From positions 1 through 56,491 of the forward strand of contig DVNK01000058.1 in NCBI GenBank assembly GCA_018714445.1: a DNA stretch of 56,491 bases, given 5' to 3'. The DNA comes from Candidatus Fimadaptatus faecigallinarum (lineage in GTDB: Bacteria; Bacillota; Clostridia; Christensenellales; Aristaeellaceae). The number at the start of each line of letters is the position of its first letter. Positions within the stretch are counted from its first letter, which is position 1. A program made the translations under genes and the position numbers. This document shows, piece after piece, positions 36,864 to 46,472 of this stretch. Below the pieces are notes generated by a model. It was not told where the DNA came from. It searched no databases and saw only the letters and a list, made by a program, of their open reading frames with translations.

Positions 36864-38249
36864 ATGAATACGAAAACAACCGCACTGCTGACAGCCGCAC
36901 TGCTGGCTCTGAGCGCCTGCAGCGCGGCAACCGCGGATAATGCCCCGGCCGCAGACGCAACCCCGCAACCTACTGCGCTGGCCGCCGCGCCAACCGCCGG
37001 CGATATGGCCGAGTCGATCGCCACGGCACTGAACAGCTACGATCGCGCCGATCCGCCAGGCGGATTGACCGCGCCCGACGCGGCGCAGACAGCGCTGGAT
37101 GGCGCGCGCTCAGCCTACGTGCAGGGCGATATCTTCCTATATATCGACAGCGCAGGCCAACTCATCAGCCGCGCCTCGGACGGCGAGACCACGCTGGCGC
37201 AAAGCGTATGCGCACTGACGCATGTGGACTCACAGTCGGCATACGTGCTGGTATACGCCGATACGGGCGAGGCGCCGACCACGCGCGCCGTCGCAGGCGA
37301 CAGCGGTCAGGGCGAGGGCTGGGACGACGACGCTCAGGGCCAGGGCTGGGACGACGACACGCAGGGCCAGGGCTGGGACGATCCCATCGGGCCATCTGGC
37401 GACAGCGCGCCGGCAAACGGGCGCGAACTGAGCGCGCCGTGCGACTGGATACGCGTGGCGCTTGACGGCGCCGGCACTCAACTGCTGCTGGCGGGCGTGG
37501 ACAGCGTGCCGGTGATATCGGGCGGATACGCATACGCCACACAGGCTGAGGCCGGCGGCATACTGCGCAGCGACCTCAACGGCGACAGCGCGCTGATATA
37601 TGCGCCCGAAGCAGGCTGCGAGCTCAAGCTGAGCGCCGGACCTCAGGGCGCGATCTGCGCGCTGTACAATCAGGGGCTGCTGGTGGGATGCTGCGCGATA
37701 GGAGCCGACGGCGCGGTTGCGGTGCATGACTGGGCGGCAGGCGCGGAATTCCACGACGGCTATGCGGTCTCATACGCGCCGGGCAGCGACGGCAGCGGAC
37801 GAGCCGGACTGTATCTGATAAACGCCAATGGCGAGCATCTGCTGGATGCGCAGGCGCGCGCCGACTACCTGTGCCAGGGCAATACCGTGTACTACTGGCA
37901 TGCTGACCCCGAACAGTCGTACGGCTTCTGCGACCTGATGGCCTGCGACGCCACGACCGGTCAGACTCAGCCGGTGGCCGCGGCGGCACAGCTGCGCGCG
38001 CGCCTGTTCGCCTATGGCGGCACGCTGTACCTGACCAATTATGACAGCGAGCTGTACTCATTGCCCGACGGCGCTACCGAGCCGGAATACGTGCTCGACC
38101 TGAGCGTGGACTACGACTTCAACAGCGATCTCATGCCGCTGGTCACGCTCTATGGCGATGCTGATGCGCTGGGCGCGCTTATCTACCTTGACGAGGGCGA
38201 CGGCTATCATCTGATAGGCGAGATCACGCCTGAGGCTGGCGACGGCTAA
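36864..38249 (+). CDS. Lipoprotein with DUF5050-like beta-propeller features
   Basis: The 461-aa product has a lipoprotein signal with lipobox L-S-A-C (Cys19). The body is made of short blade-like repeats (for example G-x-L-I-S-R, A-Y-A-T-Q-A, L-Y-L-I-N-A, T-L-Y-L-T-N, E-L-Y-S-L), as in prow/DUF5050 domains. Three tandem Q-G-x-G-W-D-D-D copies (about 150-175) form an acidic loop inserted before residue 180. It is predicted to be anchored on the outer face of the membrane; role unknown. Start ATG at 36864 is 9 nt after GGAGGAGG. Single gene with a strong terminator. Confidence 0.85.
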   Translation: MNTKTTALLTAALLALSACSAATADNAPAADATPQPTALAAAPTAGDMAESIATALNSYDRADPPGGLTAPDAAQTALDGARSAYVQGDIFLYIDSAGQLISRASDGETTLAQSVCALTHVDSQSAYVLVYADTGEAPTTRAVAGDSGQGEGWDDDAQGQGWDDDTQGQGWDDPIGPSGDSAPANGRELSAPCDWIRVALDGAGTQLLLAGVDSVPVISGGYAYATQAEAGGILRSDLNGDSALIYAPEAGCELKLSAGPQGAICALYNQGLLVGCCAIGADGAVAVHDWAAGAEFHDGYAVSYAPGSDGSGRAGLYLINANGEHLLDAQARADYLCQGNTVYYWHADPEQSYGFCDLMACDATTGQTQPVAAAAQLRARLFAYGGTLYLTNYDSELYSLPDGATEPEYVLDLSVDYDFNSDLMPLVTLYGDADALGALIYLDEGDGYHLIGEITPEAGDG

Positions 38250-38290
38250 CGCTGTGCATGTTCATCGACAGATCCTCACATTTATGCGCA

Positions 38291-38342
38291 ATGCAAAAGG
38301 CACTCTGCAATTACGCAGAGTGCCTTTTGCATTACACTTTTT
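38291..38342. terminator. Bidirectional terminator after the lipoprotein gene
   Basis: ATGCAAAAGGCACTCTGC (38291-38308) pairs perfectly with positions 38315-38332 around AATTAC. It is followed by ACACTTTTTG on the plus strand. Confidence 0.9.
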
Positions 38343-38574
38343 GTATTTGGTTTGCATGTTTATGCGAGCGGTTCAAGGCTTGATGGCACAACTCCCACGC
38401 AGTGAGAAGGCGAAACTTCCGCCGCGCATCGGGCAACGTTGCCCGCGCATACTACCGGCAGGCATACATGTACGCGGGAGCCGGCATCGTCAGCTCAAAT
38501 GTAGGTATGCCCATATTCAGATGAAGAGCAACATCACCTGCTCATAGCGCTGGCAAACTCACAATCAGCAGGCG

Positions 38575-38925
38575 TAGCTCTCGTCCATTGCCAAGCCTGC
38601 GCGTCATAAGCAATGGCTCTAACCCACAGCAAAACCTGTGCGCCAAAACCACCGCTCCTGCCCATTGTCAAATCCACATAACAACGGCTCATGGCCAGGC
38701 CCATGCGTCACCTGCGTGGTGATCGTGCATAACAAAATCTGCACGCCCCATAACGGCTATCTTGCATTGCTAAGCGCACATGACTCAAGCGACGGCTGTC
38801 GCCCATTGTCAAACACACACCGCAAAGTGACGGCTACCATCCATTGCAAATCACGCATGCCACAAACAACAACCATCATCCATTGCAACCAAGCACGCCG
38901 CAAGCGCTAACTATAATCGATAGCA
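38575..38925. repeat. Tandem array K, degenerate 38-39 bp units
   Basis: CCATTG recurs at 38585, 38662, 38803, 38841 and 38880 with a GCATTG at 38764; most spacings are 38-39 bp or twice that. The units end in (A/G)CGGCT. This is the most decayed of the arrays. 38343-38574 shows nothing else. Confidence 0.6.
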
Positions 38926-38989
38926 CATGCGCCTCCGTACGCAGCCGCCGCCCCCGCCCTGATCGGGCAAACCCACCGCGCCCAGCCGC

Positions 38990-39460
38990 TCACTCGCGCG
39001 CCGCACGAATCGATTCTTCTATTGCCGCGCGCTCATTCTCGCCGCAAAGCACGCGCAACTGCTTCCGGCCCGCGCACAGCATCAATCCATCGCGCGTGTG
39101 GCGCACCGCATCGATCTGGCTCCAGCTCAGCTTACAGACATGCGTGCAGCGGCCGCGCTCAGTCAGCGTCAGTCCGGCGTCGGTCAGCGCGTACTCAAGC
39201 GTCAGCCTGCCGCGCCACATGCATGCAATCGCCCGTATCGCCAGCAGCCCCAGTTCGCAAACCGCCGCCACGGCCAGCATCAGCCGCGTCGCAAATGCCA
39301 GCGCATCGCCGTTCATCTCGCCCATGCTGAACCCCGCCAGCGCCAGCCATACCAGCGCGCATGCCCCCAACACGCCGCCCGCCAGCGGCAGATCCGCGCG
39401 CAGTTGCCGCGCCGCGTTCACTTCCACGCTCCAGCGGAGTTCATCCGCGTATTCGTCCAT
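38990..39460 (-). CDS. Small membrane protein with YcxB-like C-terminus
   Basis: A 156-aa protein with two membrane helices (about 28-46 and 58-80). A cytoplasmic, PH-like beta-domain follows (T-L-E-Y-A-L-T-D-A-G-L-T-L, then L-S-W-S-Q-I-D-A-V, then Q-L-R-V-L), as in YcxB-like proteins. Function unknown. Start ATG at 39460 follows AAAGGCGGGCGG; the longer reading upstream has no ribosome binding site and crosses the promoter. Confidence 0.75.
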   Translation of the reverse strand: MDEYADELRWSVEVNAARQLRADLPLAGGVLGACALVWLALAGFSMGEMNGDALAFATRLMLAVAAVCELGLLAIRAIACMWRGRLTLEYALTDAGLTLTERGRCTHVCKLSWSQIDAVRHTRDGLMLCAGRKQLRVLCGENERAAIEESIRAARE

Positions 39461-39503
39461 ATTCCGCCCGCCTTTCCGGCGCGTCCGCGCCTGTTTTGCA
39501 CTC

Positions 39504-39532
39504 AGTATAAGCCGCGATACAATGCGTGTCAA
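39504..39532 (-). promoter_or_regulatory. Promoter of the YcxB-like gene
   Basis: Minus-strand TTGACA (39532-39527), a 17-nt spacer and TATACT (39509-39504). Confidence 0.8.
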
Positions 39533-39671
39533 ATGCAGTGTTGGGCATGCCGGTGGCAATTTGCGCTCAATATGCGCATCAACGCGCCCATCGATCGCAC
39601 CAACCCGACCCAGGCGCGGCGCTCCGCAAATGGCCACTCCGCCGTCCCGCACGGCTCATCTAAATCGCCCC

Positions 39672-39708
39672 AAAACAACGCGGGGAGGAGCCAGCCGCTC
39701 CTCCCCGC
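39672..39708 (-). terminator. Terminator of the glycogen operon
   Basis: Minus-strand GCGGGGAGGAGC pairs perfectly with GCTCCTCCCCGC around GGCTG (39708-39680) and runs into GTTGTTTTGG. Confidence 0.88.
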
Positions 39709-39772
39709 ACACTGCATCGCGCAGTTCGCGCTCATCCTATCAGTTTACGCGCGGTATTCCGGTTGTCACGCA

Positions 39773-41380
39773 TTATTCCTCGGCCATGCCCAGACTGTCG
39801 TCGTCGGCAGTCTTGGTCTCAGGCGCCGTTTCGGTCGCGGCCTCATCCTTGGGCGCGGTCTTGCGCGGACGGCGCGCCTTGGGCGCCGGCGTGGCCGCCG
39901 TCTCTTCCTTAAGTACCAGACCCGGCTCGGCGCTGCCGTCGCCATTGACCAGCAGCTCATACAGCCTTATGTAATCCTTGGCCGAGTGATCCCAGCCATA
40001 CGAGCCCTTCATCGCGCGGCGTATCAACATGTTCCAGACCTTCTTGTTGTCCGAATACATCTTTATCGCCATCTGCACGACGTGCAGCATGTCATGCGCA
40101 TTGTAATTGGCAAACGTGAAGCCGTTGCCCTCGCCGGTGAACTCGTTGTAGGGCTGCACCGTGTCGCGCAGGCCGCCGGTCTCGCGCACTATCGGTATCG
40201 TGCCGTAACGGAGCGAGATCATCTGGCTCAGTCCGCACGGCTCGAACATCGACGGCATCAGGAACATATCCGCGCCGGCGTAGATCTTGTGCGCCAGCGG
40301 GTGGCTCATCTCGATGCGCGCGGCCAGCTGGCCCGGGTACTTCCACTGCGCCCAGTTGAACAGGTCGACATACTTGTCGTCGCCCTTGCCCAGCACCGCG
40401 AACTGCGCGCCGGTCGCCATCAGCTCGGGCAGCACGCACTCGACCAGCTCCAGGCCCTTCTGGCTGGACAGCCGGCCCACCATGCCTATCAGCGGCGCGT
40501 TGGGATCGACGTGCAGGCCGAGTTCCTCCTGCAGCGCCGACTTGTTTTCCTTCTTCTTGGCAGGCGCGCGCAGCGAGTAGTTGGCGTATATCAGCGGATC
40601 GGTCGCCGGATCGTACTCGACGGTATCTATGCCGTTGAGTATGCCCACGAGCTTATTGCCGCGCGAGCGCAGCAGCCCGTCCAGCCGCTCGCCGTAGTAG
40701 CTGGACTGTATCTCCAGCGCATACGTCGGGCTGACCGTCGATATGTAATCCGAGAACTTGAGGCCGCCCTTCATGAAGCTCGCCCCACCGTAGAACTCTA
40801 TGTTGTCAGACGTGTACGCCCATGAGCCCAGCGACAGCAGGTCCTCTATGTAGTCTATCGAGAACACGCCCTGGTACTGCAGGTTGTGCACAGTGAACAG
40901 CGTCTTTATGCCGCGGTAGAAGTCCAGCGTCTGGTACTGACTGCGCAGCAGCACCGGTATCATGCCGGTCTGCCAGTCGTGACAGTGCAGCACGTCGGGC
41001 TTGAACCCTATGTGCGGCAGCGCCTCCAGCACGGCGCGGTCAAAGTATGCAAACCGCTCGCCCTCGTCGCCGCCCAGGCCGTACACATACGGCCGGCCGA
41101 AGTAGTACTCGTTGTCGACGAAGTAGAACGTTATGCCCTCATACACCAGTTCTTCTATGCCGCAGTACTGCCGGCGCCAGCCCAGGTTCACGTAGAAGTA
41201 CAGCTTGTGCGTCATCTTGTCGCGCCAGGACTTGGGTATCTCCCGGTACAGCGGCAGTATCACGCGCACATCCACGCCGTTTTTGAGAATCTCCTTGGGC
41301 AGCGCGCCCACAACGTCGGCCAATCCGCCGGTCTTTACAAACGGCACGCACTCCGACGCCGCGAATAGAACTTTCATCAT
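39773..41380 (-). CDS. glgA: Glycogen synthase (ADP-glucose)
   Basis: GT5 retaining glucosyltransferase that extends alpha-1,4-glucan from ADP-glucose. The 535-aa product has the N-terminal ADP-glucose site K-T-G-G-L-A-D-V (16-23), LHCHDWQTG, the catalytic EPCGLSQM-type motif (FEPCGLSQ) and GGLRDTV. An extra tail of about 50 residues rich in Ala, Pro, Lys and Glu follows the usual C-terminus (about residue 485) and looks disordered. Start ATG at 41380 is 9 nt after GAGAGG. It lies 331 nt after glgD behind a terminator-like hairpin, so it may have its own promoter. Works with GlgC and GlgD; branching enzyme and phosphorylase are not in the window. Confidence 0.96.
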   Translation of the reverse strand: MMKVLFAASECVPFVKTGGLADVVGALPKEILKNGVDVRVILPLYREIPKSWRDKMTHKLYFYVNLGWRRQYCGIEELVYEGITFYFVDNEYYFGRPYVYGLGGDEGERFAYFDRAVLEALPHIGFKPDVLHCHDWQTGMIPVLLRSQYQTLDFYRGIKTLFTVHNLQYQGVFSIDYIEDLLSLGSWAYTSDNIEFYGGASFMKGGLKFSDYISTVSPTYALEIQSSYYGERLDGLLRSRGNKLVGILNGIDTVEYDPATDPLIYANYSLRAPAKKKENKSALQEELGLHVDPNAPLIGMVGRLSSQKGLELVECVLPELMATGAQFAVLGKGDDKYVDLFNWAQWKYPGQLAARIEMSHPLAHKIYAGADMFLMPSMFEPCGLSQMISLRYGTIPIVRETGGLRDTVQPYNEFTGEGNGFTFANYNAHDMLHVVQMAIKMYSDNKKVWNMLIRRAMKGSYGWDHSAKDYIRLYELLVNGDGSAEPGLVLKEETAATPAPKARRPRKTAPKDEAATETAPETKTADDDSLGMAEE

Positions 41381-41686
41381 CTATATCATCCTCTCCATGA
41401 CATGTCACACGCCTGCTTACACCATGATTTTAGTATAAATCGCAGCTATAATCCACCCAATCTGTTTGAATTATCTGTGCATTTTTGGCTACATACATAA
41501 CCTAACCGGCGCGTGTACCGTCATATTCTTATTATATTTACCATTTTATGCGCGTTTCGACGCGGCGCGCGACGGCTCAATGTCGCATTCATATTAAGCC
41601 CGCGCCCCTCCGCGCTCCGCACGGCGCGCTCTAACCGCCCGCAGGCCGGTCGCATTTGACCGGCCCCAGCCGCACATACTGCAAAA

Positions 41687-41707
41687 AGCGGGGAACTGGC
41701 CCCGCTT
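41687..41707 (-). terminator. Terminator after glgD
   Basis: Minus-strand AGCGGGG pairs with CCCCGCT around CCAGTT and ends in TTTTTGC, directly after the glgD stop. 41381-41686 holds the glgA leader, AT-rich around 41440-41550. Confidence 0.8.
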
Positions 41708-41711
41708 GATT

Positions 41712-42842
41712 TTAAATAGTCGTGCCCTTGGCTATGACGATCGGGTAGGTCGGCCGGCCAATCAGGCGTCCGTCGCGCTTGATAGTGACCTGCTTATCCA
41801 GTATCACGTTTTCGACCTCGACGCCGCTCTGTATCTCGCCGTCCTGCATGATTATCGAGTTTTTGACCTTGGCGCCGGGGTGCACCCGCACGCCGCGGAA
41901 CAGTATGCTGTTTTCGACATGGCCCTCGATTATGCAACCGTCGGCCACCAGCGAGTTGCACGACGACGAGTCGCCCATGTACTTGGCCGGCACTTCGTCG
42001 CGGATCTTGGTGTACACCGGGTTGACGTTGAACATCGCATGGCGGCGGTCCACATCCAGCATGTCCATGTTGAACTGGTACAGGCTCAGCACCGATTCTA
42101 TGCGGCAGGCATAGCCCTTGTACTCATAGCCCATGACCTTCATGTCGCCGGCGCGGATATGGCTCTGCAGCAGCTCCTTGCCAAAGTCGTGCTCGCCATG
42201 CGCCACGGCCTGATCGACCATGTGCGCCAGCATCTCGCGCCGTATTATCAGCGCGTCCATGTAGAAGTTGTCGTACGACGGCTCAACCGGGCCGACCTCG
42301 TAGTCCTTCACTATGCCCTTGGGATCGACGTCCAGGTACACATGGCGGTCGGTCACGTCGGGATCGAAGCGTATATTGCCGGCCTTGGTGTATATAAGCG
42401 TTATGTCAGCCGCGTTGTCTATGTGATAGCGCAGCGCGCTGTCAAAGTTCATGTTGTATACGGTCTCGGAATTGGTCAATATCAGGTACTCCTGCTTGGA
42501 GCGCCTCAGATACCTAAGATTAGAGCGCAGCGCGTCCAGCATGCCGCCATACGTGCCCACGTTCTCGCGCGTCAGATACGGCGGCAGTATGAACAGACCG
42601 TCGTTGCGGGTGTGCAGATCCCACTCCTTGCCCGAGCCCAGATGGTCCATAAGCGAATGGTAGTTCTTCTGCATTATCACGCCCACGTTGCGCGCGCCCG
42701 AGTTGACCAGCGACGAGAGCACAAAGTCTATTATGCGATAGCGGCTCAGCACCGGCAGCGCCGCCACCGCGCGCGACATCGTCAGTTCGCGCAGCCTCAG
42801 ATCGTTTCTTGAGGTGTATATTACGCCCATTATATCCTTCAT
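41712..42842 (-). CDS. glgD: Glucose-1-phosphate adenylyltransferase, regulatory subunit GlgD
   Basis: A 376-aa paralogue of GlgC that forms a heteromeric ADP-glucose pyrophosphorylase with it in Firmicutes. The nucleotidyltransferase fold and C-terminal beta-helix are kept. The GlgC active-site S-G-D-H-I-Y-K-M-D is replaced by [10 protein letters not shown], and the N-terminal G-G-x-G-x-R-L is missing, so it is probably catalytically inactive and modulatory. ATG overlaps the last codon of glgC (ATGA), giving translational coupling. Confidence 0.95.
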   Translation of the reverse strand: MKDIMGVIYTSRNDLRLRELTMSRAVAALPVLSRYRIIDFVLSSLVNSGARNVGVIMQKNYHSLMDHLGSGKEWDLHTRNDGLFILPPYLTRENVGTYGGMLDALRSNLRYLRRSKQEYLILTNSETVYNMNFDSALRYHIDNAADITLIYTKAGNIRFDPDVTDRHVYLDVDPKGIVKDYEVGPVEPSYDNFYMDALIIRREMLAHMVDQAVAHGEHDFGKELLQSHIRAGDMKVMGYEYKGYACRIESVLSLYQFNMDMLDVDRRHAMFNVNPVYTKIRDEVPAKYMGDSSSCNSLVADGCIIEGHVENSILFRGVRVHPGAKVKNSIIMQDGEIQSGVEVENVILDKQVTIKRDGRLIGRPTYPIVIAKGTTI

Positions 42843-44047
42843 ACCGTTTCCCTGCCTCCTTCAGCCTTGGCCACGAACTCCGCGTCGGCCATTTCGCCGG
42901 CCTTGACGTTGAAGTTATCGGGCAGGCGCACATTCGAGCCTACCACGGCTATCTTGCCCGATTCCTGGCCCACCGTGCAGCCCGGGTTTATCTCCGCGTT
43001 TTCGCCCACTATCGCGCGGCGCACCACCGCGCCCGCCATCACGCGCGCGCCCGGCATTATGACCGCATTCTCGACCACGGCGCCCTTTTCGATGTACACG
43101 CCGTAGAACAGCAGGCTGTGCTCGACATTGCCGAACACCTCGCAGCCCTCGGTCACCATCGAGTTGTGCACCCGCGCGCCCTCGCCGATGTAGTGCGGCG
43201 GCATGACCGGGTTCCTTGCGTAGATGCGGAAGCGGTTCTCGTACAGGTTAAAGCGCGGCGGGTCGGTCAGCAGGTCCATGTTGGCCTCCCACAGGCTCTC
43301 TATCGTGCCCACGTCCTTCCAGTATCCGCTGAACCGGTACGCCTGCATCTCGCGCCCGTCGGCCAGCATGCTGGGGATTATGTTCTTGCCGAAGTCGTTT
43401 GAGGAGGTCTTGTCGGCCGCGTCGCGCACCAGGTAGTTCAGCAGCACCGGCCACGTGAACACATACACGCCCATCGACGCCAGATTGTTCTTGGGGCGCG
43501 CGGGCTTTTCCTCAAATTCCATTATCTTGCCGGTCTCGTCGGTGTTCATTATGCCGAACCGGCTGGCCTCGTCCCACGGCACCTCAAAGACCGCTATCGT
43601 CGCGTCCGCGCCGGTCTTTATGTGGTGCTGCAGCATCGCGTTATAATCCATCTTGTATATGTGATCGCCCGAAAGCACTATTACGTATTCCGGATCATAC
43701 TGCTTGATAAAGCCTATATTTTGGTATATCGCGTTTGCGGTACCGCTATACCACTGGCCCTCCTTGCCCTTTACGTAGGGCGGCAGCACGAACACGCCGC
43801 CATTGGTGCGGTCAAGGTCCCACGGCTGGCCCGAACCCAGATATGCGTTCAGCTCCAGCGGCTGGTACTGCGTCAGCACGCCCACCACGTCTATCCCCGA
43901 ATTGGAGCAGTTCGACAGCGGAAAATCGATTATCCGGTACTTGCCCCCAAACGGCACAGCCGGCTTGGCCATGTTCTTTGTAAGTATTCCCAACCTGGAG
44001 CCCTGCCCGCCTGCCAGCAGCATGGCGATGCATGTCTTTCTTCTCAT
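42839..44047 (-). CDS. glgC: Glucose-1-phosphate adenylyltransferase, catalytic subunit
   Basis: Makes ADP-glucose from glucose-1-phosphate and ATP, the committed step of glycogen synthesis. The 402-aa product has the N-terminal [10 protein letters not shown] (12-21), the allosteric/substrate Lys in K-P-A-V-P-F-G-G, the catalytic Asp in [10 protein letters not shown], the FEEKP motif and a C-terminal left-handed beta-helix. ATG at 44047 is 8 nt after AGGGGG; an in-frame TTG six nt upstream is less likely. First gene of glgC-glgD. 44054-44356 is the divergent promoter region with nagB and has no gene. Confidence 0.97.
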   Translation of the reverse strand: MRRKTCIAMLLAGGQGSRLGILTKNMAKPAVPFGGKYRIIDFPLSNCSNSGIDVVGVLTQYQPLELNAYLGSGQPWDLDRTNGGVFVLPPYVKGKEGQWYSGTANAIYQNIGFIKQYDPEYVIVLSGDHIYKMDYNAMLQHHIKTGADATIAVFEVPWDEASRFGIMNTDETGKIMEFEEKPARPKNNLASMGVYVFTWPVLLNYLVRDAADKTSSNDFGKNIIPSMLADGREMQAYRFSGYWKDVGTIESLWEANMDLLTDPPRFNLYENRFRIYARNPVMPPHYIGEGARVHNSMVTEGCEVFGNVEHSLLFYGVYIEKGAVVENAVIMPGARVMAGAVVRRAIVGENAEINPGCTVGQESGKIAVVGSNVRLPDNFNVKAGEMADAEFVAKAEGGRETV

Positions 44048-44356
44048 TGACAATTCCCCCTGTACCTGCTCATTGACTATTGCCGCGCCATCCCCCTGCG
44101 GCGATTTGCGCGGCGGTTAATCGGGTATGCTTGCGCTTTTGCCCGAGTTAATCCCTGATTCATCAGCGGTATTCGCCCATTCCTTAACCTTATTCTAACA
44201 TCTTTTCTCAATATATTCCAGTCACGCCGCACTGTTATCGCCTGTCAAGCTGGAGTTTGTGAAACGTTTTTCGCCCGCCGGGCCATATCAGTCCCGCAGC
44301 CACGGCCGTTGGACACGCTTTCCGCCGCGTTTTATGCAATTACATGTCAAAAGTGC

Positions 44357-44384
44357 TTGAATTATTACCACCTCTGTGTATAAT
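44357..44384 (+). promoter_or_regulatory. Promoter of nagB
   Basis: TTGAAT (44357-44362), a 16-nt spacer and TATAAT (44379-44384), about 97 nt before the ATG. Confidence 0.75.
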
Positions 44385-44481
44385 ATAACCATAGGGGTCG
44401 ACGCGCGCAGCGCCCGCCCCAGTCAGCAGGCGACCGGATAATGCCACCCACAGACAAGCGACAGCAAGGAGTGTGTTTGAT

Positions 44482-45207
44482 ATGGAGATAATCGTATGCA
44501 AGGACTACCAGACCCTGGGCGCAAAGGCAGCGACCATGTTTGCTTCGCAGGTGCTCAAAAAGCCCGACAGCGTGCTGGGGTTTGCGACCGGCTCGTCGCC
44601 GCTGTCGACGTACGCGCACATGGCCAAGCTGTGCGATGAGGGCGTGGCCGACTTCAGCCGCGCCAGCACCTACAACCTCGACGAGTACTACGGCATGGGC
44701 CCCACCCAGGAGCAGAGCTATCGCAAGTTCATGAACGATAACCTGTTCACCCGCATCAACATCAAGCTCGAAAACACCCACGTGCTCAACGGCCTGACCG
44801 ACGATCCCGAGCGCGAATGCGCCGAGTACGAGGCCGCGATCAACGCCGCCGGCGGCATAGACATGCAGCTGCTGGGCATAGGCCACGACGGCCACATAGG
44901 CTTCAACGAGCCGTGCGACGAGTTCCCCAACAACACCCATCTGGTCACGCTGGTGCCGATGACGCTTCAGGCCAACGCCCGCTTCTTCAACAGCGTCGAC
45001 GAAGTGCCGCGCCAGGCGCTGTCGATGGGCATAGGCACGATTATGCGCGCCCGCGAGATCGTTATGGTCGTCAACGGCGCCGACAAGGCCGTAACCGTGC
45101 GCAAGATGGTCTATGGCCCGGTCACGCCGCAGCTGCCGGCTTCGATACTGCAGTTCCATCCGCGCGTAACCGTGTTCCTGGACGAGGCCGCCGCCTCGCG
45201 CCTGTAA
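44482..45207 (+). CDS. nagB: Glucosamine-6-phosphate deaminase
   Basis: Converts glucosamine-6-phosphate to fructose-6-phosphate and ammonia, linking amino-sugar breakdown to glycolysis. The 241-aa length is typical of the short Gram-positive form. Visible motifs are FATGSSP (sugar-phosphate loop), the general-base Asp in TYNLDEYYG, and GIGHDGHIGFNEP with the catalytic Asp and His. ATG at 44482 is 10 nt after AGGAG. nagA is not adjacent. Confidence 0.96.
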   Translation: MEIIVCKDYQTLGAKAATMFASQVLKKPDSVLGFATGSSPLSTYAHMAKLCDEGVADFSRASTYNLDEYYGMGPTQEQSYRKFMNDNLFTRINIKLENTHVLNGLTDDPERECAEYEAAINAAGGIDMQLLGIGHDGHIGFNEPCDEFPNNTHLVTLVPMTLQANARFFNSVDEVPRQALSMGIGTIMRAREIVMVVNGADKAVTVRKMVYGPVTPQLPASILQFHPRVTVFLDEAAASRL

Positions 45208-45218
45208 GCCCAAGCGCA

Positions 45219-45250
45219 AGGACCCGCGCAAGCTCGCGCGGGTCCTTTGT
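45219..45250 (+). terminator. Terminator of nagB
   Basis: AGGACCCGCGC pairs with GCGCGGGTCCT around AAGCTC, followed by TTGT; the T tract is short. Confidence 0.8.
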
Positions 45251-45454
45251 CATGCCCATCGGGCTTGCTGCGGTCATAATATACCCGCAATATATCGTAT
45301 ACGCCAGCTCCACGCAAGATATGCGTAAGTTCATGTAACCAGGCGCGCATTCCCGCCGGCCCGCGCCGCCAGCACGCGCATTCGATGGCCACGCAGCGCC
45401 CGGGCGAATTGGACTGGCGCGCGGTTATGCGGTTTTGCCGTGCCTGCTATTTCA

Positions 45455-45800
45455 CCATGGCCGAACGCCGCTTCACACGCGGATTACCGTTTGGCTGTGC
45501 TTTGATACGCAATCGGGCATCGCACCATGGCCGCACACCGATTCACACGCGGATTACAGCTTGGCTGTGCTTTGATGCAAAATCAGGCTTTGCACAATGG
45601 CCGCACACCGATTCACACGCGGATTATCGCTTGGCTGTGCTTTGTGCGCAGTCGGGCATTGCACAATGGCCGCGCACCGCTTTACACGCGGATTACCTCT
45701 TGGCCGCGCTTTGATGCGCAGTCGGACATCACACAACGGCCGCATGCCGCTTCACACGCGGATTACCGTTTGGCCGCGCTTTGATACGCAGTCGCGTATC
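45455..45800. repeat. Tandem array L, 5 x 70 bp
   Basis: TTCACACGCGGATTA recurs at 45472, 45542, 45612, about 45681 and 45751 (70-bp period, one 69). Same unit length as array G but a different sequence. 45251-45454 and 45801-45902 show nothing else. Confidence 0.92.
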
Positions 45801-45902
45801 AAAGCTGTCCACGCATTCAGCGCAGCCGCACATCGAAGCGCAATCCTACCGCACACGCGCACCGCCGCCGGCCTGCGCCGCATTATATCCGCGCACAAAC
45901 GC

Positions 45903-45942
45903 AAAAACCCGCACATTCCGCTTTAAGCGAAACGATGCGGGG
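45903..45942 (-). terminator. Terminator of asnS and the small Cys-rich gene
   Basis: Minus-strand CCCGCA-TCG-TTTCGC pairs with GCGGAA-TG-TGCGGG and runs into TTTTTGCG, about 190 nt after the last stop. Confidence 0.8.
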
Positions 45943-46128
45943 GCGATGGGAAATCCATATGCAGCCGTCTGCACTGAGATTTCAGTAAATATATATGCCG
46001 GCCGACTCTCAATATGCACACTGCGGAAAAATTTTTTCGCCGATCCCGCGATCGCACGCGCACGGTCGTCGCCGCCCCGCACAAATCGCACAGCCCGGAC
46101 GCGCTCGCCCGGGCCGCACATATCAAAC

Positions 46129-46452
46129 TCACTCCTGCACAAACTCTATCGACGCGCTCCGCGGCAGCGCCAGCTTGCACTCGACCTCCACGCACTTGGC
46201 GATGCCCGCCAGCGTCGGACACGCGCAGTGCCCCGGAAAGTGCGCCCGCGCGTACTCGTACAGCGGGCCGTCGCCCGGCTTGGCCAGGCACAGCTCGTAT
46301 GCGTCGAACTCGCTGCCCAGTGCCTCGAACATCGCACGCACTGCCGGGCAACCGCTATCGACCGTCAGCGTCACCTGCTGTTCGTCGTCGCTGTGGGCGG
46401 TCACGCGCGTCTTGAGCCCGCACACGCCCGGATTTATGTCCACCTTCGTCAT
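46129..46452 (-). CDS. Small Cys-rich protein (DUF6951-like)
   Basis: A 107-aa protein beginning T-K-V-D-I-N-P-G-V-C-G-L-K-T. It has cysteines at about 11, 35, 54, 75, 77, 86 and 91. This matches my memory of the small DUF6951 family in Clostridia, whose function is unknown. Its cysteines suggest metal binding. ATG at 46452 is about 9 nt after GAGGAGG and 21 nt after the asnS stop, so it is co-transcribed with asnS. Confidence 0.75.
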   Translation of the reverse strand: MTKVDINPGVCGLKTRVTAHSDDEQQVTLTVDSGCPAVRAMFEALGSEFDAYELCLAKPGDGPLYEYARAHFPGHCACPTLAGIAKCVEVECKLALPRSASIEFVQE

Positions 46453-46472
46453 GACGCCATAACCTCCTCAGC

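Noticed and set aside
38254-38547. A 97-codon plus frame after the lipoprotein gene
   Set aside because: It spans the bidirectional terminator and has no ribosome binding site.
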